DNA of 33,935 nucleotides. Origin: Actinomycetes bacterium. GTDB lineage: Bacteria > Actinomycetota > Acidimicrobiia > Acidimicrobiales > Palsa-688. Under the pieces are notes generated by a model. The model worked only from the letters and a program-made list of their open reading frames with translations. It did not search any database and had not been told where the DNA came from. Below are positions 7,063 through 14,491 of this stretch, in pieces. The DNA is taken from the NCBI GenBank assembly GCA_021828685.1, contig JAJZDJ010000017.1:1-33935 (forward strand), read 5' to 3'. Numbering within the stretch: position 1 is the first letter of the stretch; the number at the start of each line of letters is the position of its first letter. The position numbers and the translations under genes were made by a program.

Positions 7063-8295
7063 TCAGACGGCCTTCGAAGCGCTCAAAGCTGCGATTTCGT
7101 CCCAGCCGTAACCGAGCTCGAGCAGGACTTCCTCAGTGTGCTGGCCAAGTTCCGGCGCGGTCGTCAAAACCCTGGCTGGCGTGCCACTGAAACGCACAGG
7201 CGGACACACAACCCTTTGCGCCCCGGGGAGGGTGCCGGATCGCTCCGCAGCGTTGGACATGACGGAGTCTTCCTCCGTTGCGCCGTCGCCGCCGACAGCA
7301 AAGTAGCCGTTCTCCCACACGGCCGGGTCGGCAACGACCTCGGCGTAGTTGCGGACCGGGGCGTGGCGGACACCCGCTTGAGCGAGGTCTGCGCACCACT
7401 CTGCGGTCGAGCGCTTGGAGAAAATCGGGGCTAGCTCTTCGTAGATTGCCCGCTTGTCCTCCTCGAAGTAGAAAGGCTGCCGGTAGCGCTCGGTGAGATC
7501 GGGACGTCCCGCTAGGTCGTAGAAGCGGGACCGGGCGGGTCCGACGACGCCGACGATGGCTAGCCAACCGTCGGATGTCGGAAGCACGAAGTACAGTCCC
7601 GGGACCAGCGGGTTGCCGTGATTGGCTCGACCTGGCAGTTCTCCGGACAACAAATACGCCGTGTACTCGCTCGCCTGCGCCCAAATTTGGCCGCCCACCA
7701 GCGACGTTTCGACTAGCTGCCCCCGGCCGGTACGGCCCCTGGCCACCAGCGCTGCCAGTATCGCTCCAACGAGGTTCTGGGAAGCGATGTGGTCTGCGAT
7801 CGTGGCACCGACAGGTGTGGGGGGTTCGCCATCGGCGCCGGTTGTCGAGATGAGCCCGGCGGCAGCCTGAGCGCTCAGGTCGGCGCCCTCCCTCGCCGCG
7901 TGCTCGCCGAGCGGGCCGAACGTGGACCCGGCCGCTACTACGAGAGAAGGGTTGACCTCCGAAAGGTCGTCGAAGCCGAGACCCCACGACTCCATGGTTC
8001 CCGGCTTGAAGTTGGTCACCACGACATCGGCCCAGCGGGCAAGGCGCAGGAACACCTCGCGTCCTGCGTCCATCCTCAAGTCGGCGGTCACCGACCGCTT
8101 GCCGCGGTTGCACCCTACGAAATAGCCGGACCTCGGTTCCGCCGGCGAGGTAGGCAGCCACCGGCTCTGGTCGCCGAAGCCGGGCAGCTCGACTTTGATT
8201 ACCTCTGCCCCCCATGCGCACAACGTCTCAGCGGCCTGCGGCGCCTGGACCAGCAGACCGGCTTCCACCACTTTGATACCGTCTAGCGCTCCCAT
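7063..8295 (-). CDS. Class III (CaiB/BaiF-type) CoA-transferase
   Basis: Family III CoA-transferases move CoA between carboxylic acids through an aspartyl-CoA thioester. The protein (410 aa from the ATG at 8295) has the family N-terminus GIKVVEAG, the NRGKRSVTADL segment near 65-75 and the VVTNFKPGTMESWGLG motif. The likely catalytic aspartate lies in VGATIADHIASQ (about residue 170). A TTG nine bases upstream is an alternative start. Neither has a clear ribosome-binding site. It stands alone, convergent with nothing and with its own downstream hairpin, so the substrate cannot be read from context. Members act on carnitine, oxalate, bile-acid or aromatic acid CoA esters. Confidence 0.9.
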   Translation of the reverse strand: MGALDGIKVVEAGLLVQAPQAAETLCAWGAEVIKVELPGFGDQSRWLPTSPAEPRSGYFVGCNRGKRSVTADLRMDAGREVFLRLARWADVVVTNFKPGTMESWGLGFDDLSEVNPSLVVAAGSTFGPLGEHAAREGADLSAQAAAGLISTTGADGEPPTPVGATIADHIASQNLVGAILAALVARGRTGRGQLVETSLVGGQIWAQASEYTAYLLSGELPGRANHGNPLVPGLYFVLPTSDGWLAIVGVVGPARSRFYDLAGRPDLTERYRQPFYFEEDKRAIYEELAPIFSKRSTAEWCADLAQAGVRHAPVRNYAEVVADPAVWENGYFAVGGDGATEEDSVMSNAAERSGTLPGAQRVVCPPVRFSGTPARVLTTAPELGQHTEEVLLELGYGWDEIAALSASKAV

Positions 8296-8344
8296 ACCGG
8301 TCAACGCTAGTTGGCAAATGCCGCCACCGGACCGCCCGCCCGCA

Positions 8345-9805
8345 TCAGGACCTCATCCGGTTGTAGCGAGAGAGGGCTACGTCGCGTTCGAAATGATGGT
8401 CGACTATCGGGGTCGGGTAGCCGGGGACACCGAGAAGCGATCCGGCGAGCTCGTGAGGACTGTGGATGTGCCGGTCGTCGACTGCCGTGAGCTCTGGGAC
8501 GTAGCGGCGGACGTAGCTGCCGGACGGGTCGAACTTCGCCCCCTGCAGCGTCGGGTTGAACACTCGGAAAAAGGGTGCCGCGTCGTTTCCCGAGCCGGCG
8601 ACCCACTGCCAGCCGAGCTGGTTCGAGGCGAGGTCCCCGTCGACGAGGTGATCCATGAACCACTTCGCTCCCCGCCGCCAGTCGAGGTGAAGGTCTTTCA
8701 CGAGGAAACTAGCGGTGATCATCCGTACCCGGTTGTGCATCCACGCCTCGCTCAAAAGCTGGCGCATTCCAGCGTCGACGATCGGGTAGCCGGTCATGCC
8801 CGCTGCCCACGCCTCGAAGCGTTCGTCCGCTTCGGGCCCCTCGTCGACCTCCAGCTGCGACCAACCCTGGCGGTAGGGGTGGTCTCGGGCGTCGGGGCGT
8901 TGCCAGAGGACATCCCCGTAGAACTCCCTCCAGCAGAGTTCCTTCTCGTAGACCTCGCCGCCTTTGCTGGTCGGGTCGAGACGGGAGAGGATCTGGCGGG
9001 GATGCAGGCAGCCGAAGCGAAGGTAGGCAGACAGCCGCGACGTTCCGTCCTCGCCGGGCAGATCCCGACGGTCCCGGTAGTCGGCGACGTGGGCCGCGAG
9101 GAAGGCCTCGAGGCGCTCGTGCGCAGAGTGCTCGCCGGGGGCGGTATGCGTAGGGGCGAAGTCCGCAGCCCTCGGCACCCTGGTGTCGTCGCTGATGGCG
9201 AACCGGGTGACCTTTGCCAAGTCGGCGTCCGTGGGGGTCTGGAGAGGGAGTCCCCAGGCATGCGAGCGCCAGGCCTTCCAGAAGGGCGTGAAGACCTGGA
9301 ACGGCCCTCCGCTGGCAGTCACCAGTTCGCCGGGCGCCACCGCGTAAGGCGTGCCCACGAAGCGCAGATCCACTCGATTACGGGCGAGCGCGGCACGGGT
9401 GTCAGCGTCACGGCGGCTTCCATACGGACCGAAATCCGCGGTCGCATAGACAGCCTCGGCGCCCACCCGCGCGCCGAGCGCCGCGAGGACCTCTGCGGGT
9501 CGCCCATAGAGCTGCAGGATCCCCCCGCCCGATCGGCGCCGTAGCTCCTCGTCGACGGATCCGACACACCCGGATAGAAACGCCAAGCGCGCCGCGCCGC
9601 TCCCTGAGATCAAGGCGGGGTCCCACACGTATACGACCACAACATTCGAGGAGGCGTCGAGCGCTGCACGGAGAGCGGGGTGGTCGGCTAGGCGGACGTC
9701 GCGGCGCATCCAGACGAGCGTCGTTGCTGAACTGCGCCCCCGGCTCCGATCGCCTGCGACTGGGTACTCGGATGCTGCCGTGCCGTGGGGTTGAGATTTG
9801 GTCAT
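8345..9805 (-). CDS. phr: Deoxyribodipyrimidine photolyase (class I cryptochrome/photolyase family)
   Basis: This enzyme repairs UV-induced cyclobutane pyrimidine dimers using light and FADH-. The 486-aa form starts at the ATG at 9805. A longer open frame to 9892 would overlap the divergent gene and adds no family sequence. The N-terminal antenna-binding domain opens with VWMRRDVRLADHPAL. The FAD domain carries YLRFGCLHPRQI, CWREFYGDVLW, MTGYPIVDAGMRQL, WMHNRVRMITASFL and DLASNQLGWQWVAGSG, all diagnostic for class I CPD photolyases. It is divergent from the FAD/DUF1365/Cfa cassette with only 34 bases between the starts, so both sides probably share a control region. In other bacteria these genes respond together to light or singlet oxygen. 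Confidence 0.95.
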   Translation of the reverse strand: MTKSQPHGTAASEYPVAGDRSRGRSSATTLVWMRRDVRLADHPALRAALDASSNVVVVYVWDPALISGSGAARLAFLSGCVGSVDEELRRRSGGGILQLYGRPAEVLAALGARVGAEAVYATADFGPYGSRRDADTRAALARNRVDLRFVGTPYAVAPGELVTASGGPFQVFTPFWKAWRSHAWGLPLQTPTDADLAKVTRFAISDDTRVPRAADFAPTHTAPGEHSAHERLEAFLAAHVADYRDRRDLPGEDGTSRLSAYLRFGCLHPRQILSRLDPTSKGGEVYEKELCWREFYGDVLWQRPDARDHPYRQGWSQLEVDEGPEADERFEAWAAGMTGYPIVDAGMRQLLSEAWMHNRVRMITASFLVKDLHLDWRRGAKWFMDHLVDGDLASNQLGWQWVAGSGNDAAPFFRVFNPTLQGAKFDPSGSYVRRYVPELTAVDDRHIHSPHELAGSLLGVPGYPTPIVDHHFERDVALSRYNRMRS

Positions 9806-9839
9806 ATCCAAACCCGGTTCTAGCATCGAAGACACTGCA
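9806..9839. promoter_or_regulatory. Short shared intergenic region between photolyase and the FAD cassette
   Basis: Only 34 bases separate the two divergent ATG codons. Promoter boxes must therefore overlap each other or lie inside the opposing coding regions. I could not identify a convincing -35/-10 pair or a regulator box. Confidence 0.4.
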
Positions 9840-11162
9840 ATGGGTACGCCACCGACTGCTCGAAGCTCCCGGCGCGAGCGGGCGGCGGTCATCGGGTCGG
9901 GAGTGGCGGGCCTGACTGCCGCCTACCTGCTTCAGCGACGCTACGACGTGTCGCTGATCGAGGCTGACGACCGCCTGGGCGGCCACGCTCATACCAGAAC
10001 TGTCTCGACGTCGGACGCCGGCGATATTGCGGTGGACAGCGGTTTCATCGTGCACAACCGTGTGACCTATCCGAACCTCGTCCGTCTCTTCGACGAGCTC
10101 GGGGTGCAGACACGGCCCACCGACATGAGCATGTCGGTGCGATGCGACGGTTGCGGGCTCGAGTACGCAGGAGCGATCGGTTTTCGTGGGGTCTTCGCCC
10201 GACGGAGGTCCGTGGTCGACCGGAACTTCCTGTGGATGCTGGTGGAGGTCAACCGGTTCCATCGCGCCGCCCGTAAAGCGGTCGTGGCGCTCGCCGACCG
10301 TGACTCGCAGGAGTGGAACGTGACGCTCGGTGAGTTCCTCGCATCCAAGGGTTTCACGGAATATTTCCGCAACCATTTCATGGTGCCGGTCGTGTCAGCG
10401 GTGTGGTCCGTCGCCCCCGAGACGGCACTCGACTACCCGGCGGGGTACCTTTTTTCCTTCTTAGCGAACCATGGCATGCTCTCGGTTCGGGGATCCCACC
10501 AGTGGTACACCGTGGCCGGGGGTTCGAAGACCTACGTCGATGCGACCGTGGCGGGTCTCTCCGAGGTGCGCCTTTCGACCCGGGTCGTGTCCGTCGCGCG
10601 AGTTGCGCAAGGTTGCGACGGGAGCCCGTCGGTCGCTATTGACACCGAAACGGGCGGGACCGAACACTTCGACAAGGTGGTCGTGGCAACCCACCCCGAC
10701 CAGGCGCTGCGGATGCTCGCCGAGCCCACCGACGCCGAACGCAGCACCCTCGGGGCGTTCACCTACTCGCGAAACGAGGTCGCCTTGCACCGAGACGTGC
10801 GGGTCCTGCCGAGAAGCCCGGAGGCTCGCGCGTCTTGGAACTATCTGCTGCCCGCCTGCCGTCCCGAAACGGGCCGCGCTCTTGTCTCCTACGACATGAA
10901 CCGCCTCGCAGGCCTTCCCGGCACGGACCTGCACATCGTCACCCTCAACTGCGACGAGCGGATCGCCGTCGACCGGGTGATCGAGAGGATGCTCTACGAG
11001 CACCCCATCTACACTCCGACATCGGTCGGCGCTCAACGCCTGCTACCCGCCCTCAACGACGGCATCCTCGCATTTGCCGGCGCCTATCACGGGTGGGGTT
11101 TTCACGAGGACGGGTGCCTGGCGGGTGTCAAGGCAGCTTCATCTCTGGGGGTGGACTGGTGA
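9840..11162 (+). CDS. FAD-dependent amine-oxidase-like protein (COG2907 type)
   Basis: This is a flavoprotein of the amine oxidase/desaturase superfamily (440 aa from the ATG at 9840; a TTG at 9798 is a weaker alternative). The Rossmann motif GSGVAG is at 19-24, followed by the ribose-binding acid in IEADDRLGGHAHT. Conserved COG2907 features follow: DSGFIVHNRVTYPNL, a WSVAPE stretch and, near the C-terminus, FAGAYHGWGFHEDGC, where the second FAD-binding segment usually lies. The stop overlaps the GTG start of the DUF1365 gene by four bases. This trio with a Cfa-like enzyme and photolyase recurs in proteobacteria and actinobacteria. A role in oxidising or desaturating membrane acyl chains is inference. 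Confidence 0.9.
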   Translation: MGTPPTARSSRRERAAVIGSGVAGLTAAYLLQRRYDVSLIEADDRLGGHAHTRTVSTSDAGDIAVDSGFIVHNRVTYPNLVRLFDELGVQTRPTDMSMSVRCDGCGLEYAGAIGFRGVFARRRSVVDRNFLWMLVEVNRFHRAARKAVVALADRDSQEWNVTLGEFLASKGFTEYFRNHFMVPVVSAVWSVAPETALDYPAGYLFSFLANHGMLSVRGSHQWYTVAGGSKTYVDATVAGLSEVRLSTRVVSVARVAQGCDGSPSVAIDTETGGTEHFDKVVVATHPDQALRMLAEPTDAERSTLGAFTYSRNEVALHRDVRVLPRSPEARASWNYLLPACRPETGRALVSYDMNRLAGLPGTDLHIVTLNCDERIAVDRVIERMLYEHPIYTPTSVGAQRLLPALNDGILAFAGAYHGWGFHEDGCLAGVKAASSLGVDW

Positions 11163-11890
11163 AGCCGGGCCTCCATCGCAATGGAGAGCGCGTCGAGATT
11201 CTTGAGACACCCTCGCTCTACGAGGCAAAAGTCGGCCACAGCCGCCGTTCCCCGGTCAGAAACGACTTCACATATCGGAGCTATATGTGGCTGTTCGACC
11301 TTTCGAAGCCACCCGAACTCCCGCGGATCTTTCAACCGTTCGCCCGCTACCGGGAACGCGACCATCTCGATGTGCAGGCGCAACTGCTCGACGAGCGGAT
11401 CGAGGTGTCCAGGCTTGTCGTACTGACGAACCTGGCGGTCGCCGGTTACGTGTTCAACCCGATCAGCGTCTACTGGGCTTACCGTGCCGACGGATCGCTA
11501 TCGGCCAGGGTTGCTGAAGTGCATAACACATACGGACAGCGTCACTGCTACGTACTCGAAGTAGATGATCCCTCGACAAACGTTGCACAGGTACGAAAAG
11601 AGATGACGGTGTCACCCTTCTATCCAGTCGACGGAAGTTACCGAATAGCCGTGTCGGATCCCGGGGAGCACCTGAACGTTTCGGTGACCCTTGAGCGCGA
11701 AGACGAGGCTACGTTTCGTGCGTGGATGTCCGCACGGCGGATACCAGCCTCCGGAGCAAATTTGGCACGGCTCGTCGCCCGGTACCCGTTGGCACCGCTG
11801 CGCACGCGGGCGCTTATCCAGTGGCAGGGAATCAAATTATGGAGCAAGGGAGTGAGCGTTTTGCACAACGGTGAGGCTGCCAGCAAATGA
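11159..11890 (+). CDS. DUF1365 family protein (COG3496)
   Basis: This 243-aa protein starts at GTG 11159, inside the stop region of the preceding gene (GTGA). The open frame upstream is not family-like. Family hallmarks are SLYEAKVGHSRRSPVRNDF near the N-terminus, FTYRSYMWLFDL, YVFNPISVYWAYR, the AEVHNTYGQRHCYVL segment and KEMTVSPFYPVDGSY. No biochemical activity is firmly tied to this family that I can cite. It almost always sits between a COG2907 flavoprotein and a Cfa-like methyltransferase, as here, so it probably contributes to a fatty-acyl modification. Its stop overlaps the ATG of the next gene (ATGA). Confidence 0.9.
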   Translation: MKPGLHRNGERVEILETPSLYEAKVGHSRRSPVRNDFTYRSYMWLFDLSKPPELPRIFQPFARYRERDHLDVQAQLLDERIEVSRLVVLTNLAVAGYVFNPISVYWAYRADGSLSARVAEVHNTYGQRHCYVLEVDDPSTNVAQVRKEMTVSPFYPVDGSYRIAVSDPGEHLNVSVTLEREDEATFRAWMSARRIPASGANLARLVARYPLAPLRTRALIQWQGIKLWSKGVSVLHNGEAASK

Positions 11891-13152
11891 GCCTTCTTGA
11901 AGTACACAGATCCGAGAGCGCGCAAGCGGTGAAAGCCCAAGCGGACGTTGATTATCGTCGCTGGCCCGCGCTGCGGGCACCAAGGGTCGCTCCGCTTCGG
12001 GCGACGATCGCAGAGTCGCTTTTGCGCAGGGCCGCAGTGCGCACCGGGATAGCGGTGATCCTGCCAGACGGGACGCAATTCGGATGCCAAGGAGGCCCGG
12101 TGATGGAGGTGCTGCGGCCAAGGCAGTTCTTCGACCGGCTTGGCAGGGACGGCAAGATCGGGTTCGGCGAAGGCTACATGGCCGGTGACTGGCGCTCCTC
12201 TGACCTTGCGGGATTGTTGAGTGCCATGGCTTCGCACATGAGGACGCTGATACCGCCCCGGCTGCAGTGGATCCGCCGCTTCTACGAGCCGGCTCTGCCT
12301 GAGGAGGAGGACAACAACCCGACAGGAGCCCGGCGCAACATCGCGAGGCATTATGACTTGTCAAACGAGCTCTTCTCGCTGTTCCTGGACCCTTCCATGA
12401 CCTACTCCTCAGCGCTTTACGCGGCTCCTGACGAGCCGTTGGAGGCGGCTCAAGCAAGAAAGATCGACCGCCTTCTCGACGACACTCATGTCCGTACCGG
12501 CAGCCGAGTCCTCGAAATTGGGACCGGCTGGGGTGAACTTTCGATGAGAGCCGCAAAGCGCGGCGCCCAGGTCACCAGTCTGACGCTTTCAGTCGAGCAG
12601 GCTGCGCTGGCCCGCAGGCGCATCGCCGACCAGGGATTGTCAAATTTGATCGAGGTGCGAGTCGAGGACTACCGAAGTGCCATGGGAACATATGACGCGG
12701 TAGTGAGCGTCGAGATGGTAGAAGCAGTCGGGGAGCGCTGGTGGCCCACCTACTTCTCGACCCTGGAGTCCCGCCTGGCGCCGGGCGGCCGGATCGGTCT
12801 GCAGTCGATCCTGATGCGCCACGATGGGTTCGTGGCGGCGCGGAACTCCTGGACGTGGATCCACAAGTACATCTTTCCCGGTGGCATCATTCCCTCGATG
12901 GAGGCAATCGAGACAACGATCCGTTCGCATACCCGGCTGAAGGTGCTCCATCGACATCATTTCGGTCACTCTTACGCGGAGACTCTCGCCGAGTGGCGGC
13001 GAAAATTCGTAGACGAGGAGCAGGCCGTCGACCGGCTCGGATTCGACGGTACGTTCAGACGGATGTGGGAGTTCTACCTCGCTTACTCGGAGGCCGGCTT
13101 CCGTTCCGGTTACCTGGACGTCGCGCAGGTGGTTATGGCGTCCGCCGCCTGA
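11887..13152 (+). CDS. Cfa-like SAM-dependent fatty-acyl methyltransferase
   Basis: Cyclopropane-synthase-type enzymes transfer a methylene or methyl group from SAM to a double bond in membrane phospholipids. The 421-aa protein has a substrate-binding N-terminal part, a NIARHYDLSNELFSLFLD motif, SAM motif I VLEIGTGWGE at 208-217, and KYIFPGGIIPS as in Cfa. Two positions differ from the E. coli enzyme: the YSCGYW cysteine is replaced (YSSALY), and the EHVG/HTIG histidines become EAVG/QSIL. It therefore belongs to the COG2230 subgroup that accompanies COG2907/DUF1365 genes. The product could be methylated rather than cyclopropanated acyl chains. It is the third gene of an overlapping cassette; an 82-base gap separates it from the next operon. 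Confidence 0.9.
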   Translation: MSLLEVHRSESAQAVKAQADVDYRRWPALRAPRVAPLRATIAESLLRRAAVRTGIAVILPDGTQFGCQGGPVMEVLRPRQFFDRLGRDGKIGFGEGYMAGDWRSSDLAGLLSAMASHMRTLIPPRLQWIRRFYEPALPEEEDNNPTGARRNIARHYDLSNELFSLFLDPSMTYSSALYAAPDEPLEAAQARKIDRLLDDTHVRTGSRVLEIGTGWGELSMRAAKRGAQVTSLTLSVEQAALARRRIADQGLSNLIEVRVEDYRSAMGTYDAVVSVEMVEAVGERWWPTYFSTLESRLAPGGRIGLQSILMRHDGFVAARNSWTWIHKYIFPGGIIPSMEAIETTIRSHTRLKVLHRHHFGHSYAETLAEWRRKFVDEEQAVDRLGFDGTFRRMWEFYLAYSEAGFRSGYLDVAQVVMASAA

Positions 13153-13184
13153 GGCGTCTCCACCGCCAGCATTTTCAGCAACCT

Positions 13185-13200
13185 CTCAGCGGGCGCTGAG
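13185..13200. terminator. Small hairpin between the Cfa-like and acyltransferase genes
   Basis: CTCAGCG (13185-13191) pairs with CGCTGAG (13194-13200). The loop is tight and there is no T-run, so it is at best a weak terminator or attenuator 33 bases past the Cfa-like stop. Readthrough into the next operon is quite possible. Confidence 0.3.
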
Positions 13201-13234
13201 TCGCGCTCTCAGCTAGCGCTCCGAGGATAAAGAA

Positions 13235-14491
13235 ATGTCGAACGGAGTCGCCACCGCGCAGGCCTCTGAAGCCGCGGTGGGCCGCCTCCCGGGAGGGAAC
13301 AGCAACGGGGTGACACGGGAGGCAACCAAAGAACATCTATGGCAAATAGATGTGGTGCGGCTCCTCACGTTCGCGGCGGTCATATCGGTGCATTCGCTGG
13401 CATTTACAGAGTTGCCGAGTAACCGGGTTGCCGCAGGGATGATGATGCTCCTGCAGTATGGGCGGGAGGTGTTCTTCGCCATAACAGGTTTCGTCCTGGT
13501 CTTCTCTGCGTGGGAGAGGCCCATGCAGGCCGCGACCTTTTGGAAGAAGCGTATCGGCGTCGTCGTCGTGCCCTACGTGACGTGGAGCGCCATCTACTAC
13601 GCCTACGGCGTCTTCGGGCACGCGCAGGTCCATCCGTCACTTGGCGGCTTCCTCGTGGACCTCTTGGACGGGGGAGCCATGTACCACCTGTACTTCCTCG
13701 TAGTGACGATTCAGCTTTACGTGTGCTTCCCGCTCATACTCCGCTTTGTCCGGGCGACCGCCGACCGGGCGGTGGCGGTGTTCGCTGCGGTCGTGGTCGC
13801 GAACCTCGCATGGCTCGCACTGCTCCAGTACACGAGGGCGCCTGCTGGTACGGGAGGCTGGTTCTACGCACACGCCTACGAACTTCTGCCGACTTATGCG
13901 ATGTACGTACTCGGTGGCGCATACGCCGCCGTGCACCTCGACAAGATAGAGGCGGTAGTGGCCCGCCGGTCCCGGTGGCTGCTCGGCGTAGCAGTGGTCG
14001 CGGTCGCAGGCTCACTCGCCGCGTACGCCGGACAGCTTTCGAGCATGGCTCCGAGGCGTGCAAACGGCGTTCTTCAGCCGGCGATGGCGCTGTCGTGTCT
14101 CGCCGCGGTTCTCGTCGTCTACATAGTTGGCCGTTGCTGGGCGACAGGACCGCGCCGCGGCCAGCACGCAATCGAGCTTCTGTCGGACGCGTCGTTTGGC
14201 ATCTATCTGGCGCATCCTTTGGTGCTAGCCCTGCTACTCGATTATGCAGGCTTCGGCAACGGCCACCAGGCGATGCCGGCGGTGGTGGCGACGATTGTCT
14301 CCTACATCATAACCGTCTCCGGTGCGACTGCTCTGACGCTGGTCGCGCGGCGGACACCACTCTCCCTGGCGCTGACCGGTAGGCCGTGGCGAGCCGGTGT
14401 TGCACGCCGCCCCCGGACATCTGTGATCCAGCGCAAAGCCGAGACGAACCAAATGCGGAACCAAACGACAGGAGTACTAGTTTCATGCTGA
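13235..14491 (+). CDS. Acyltransferase-3 family integral membrane protein
   Basis: Acyltransferase-3 proteins move acyl groups onto sugars, lipids or small molecules at the membrane. The 418-aa sequence has about ten hydrophobic helices. The family N-terminal motif is present (QIDVVRLLTFAAVISVHSL, with the conserved H), followed by GREVFFAITGFVLVFS and the late FGIYLAHPLVLALL. The first 35 residues are a polar cytoplasmic tail. The ATG at 13235 follows a GAGGATAAAG site. Its last seven bases overlap the ligase-ComA gene, so the two are co-translated. The acyl acceptor is unknown; the ligase product next door is an attractive candidate for donor or acceptor. Confidence 0.88.
   Translation: MSNGVATAQASEAAVGRLPGGNSNGVTREATKEHLWQIDVVRLLTFAAVISVHSLAFTELPSNRVAAGMMMLLQYGREVFFAITGFVLVFSAWERPMQAATFWKKRIGVVVVPYVTWSAIYYAYGVFGHAQVHPSLGGFLVDLLDGGAMYHLYFLVVTIQLYVCFPLILRFVRATADRAVAVFAAVVVANLAWLALLQYTRAPAGTGGWFYAHAYELLPTYAMYVLGGAYAAVHLDKIEAVVARRSRWLLGVAVVAVAGSLAAYAGQLSSMAPRRANGVLQPAMALSCLAAVLVVYIVGRCWATGPRRGQHAIELLSDASFGIYLAHPLVLALLLDYAGFGNGHQAMPAVVATIVSYIITVSGATALTLVARRTPLSLALTGRPWRAGVARRPRTSVIQRKAETNQMRNQTTGVLVSC

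Noticed and set aside
6913..7434. 173-aa plus-strand frame
   Set aside because: It crosses the 13-bp hairpin and runs antisense into the CoA-transferase. There is no family signature.
8195..9544. 449-aa plus-strand frame opposite the photolyase
   Set aside because: A shadow of a strongly conserved photolyase; its composition is valine/arginine/glutamate-rich without motifs.
10461..11036. Minus-strand frame within the FAD protein
   Set aside because: Antisense to a clear Rossmann-fold gene, with no start signal.
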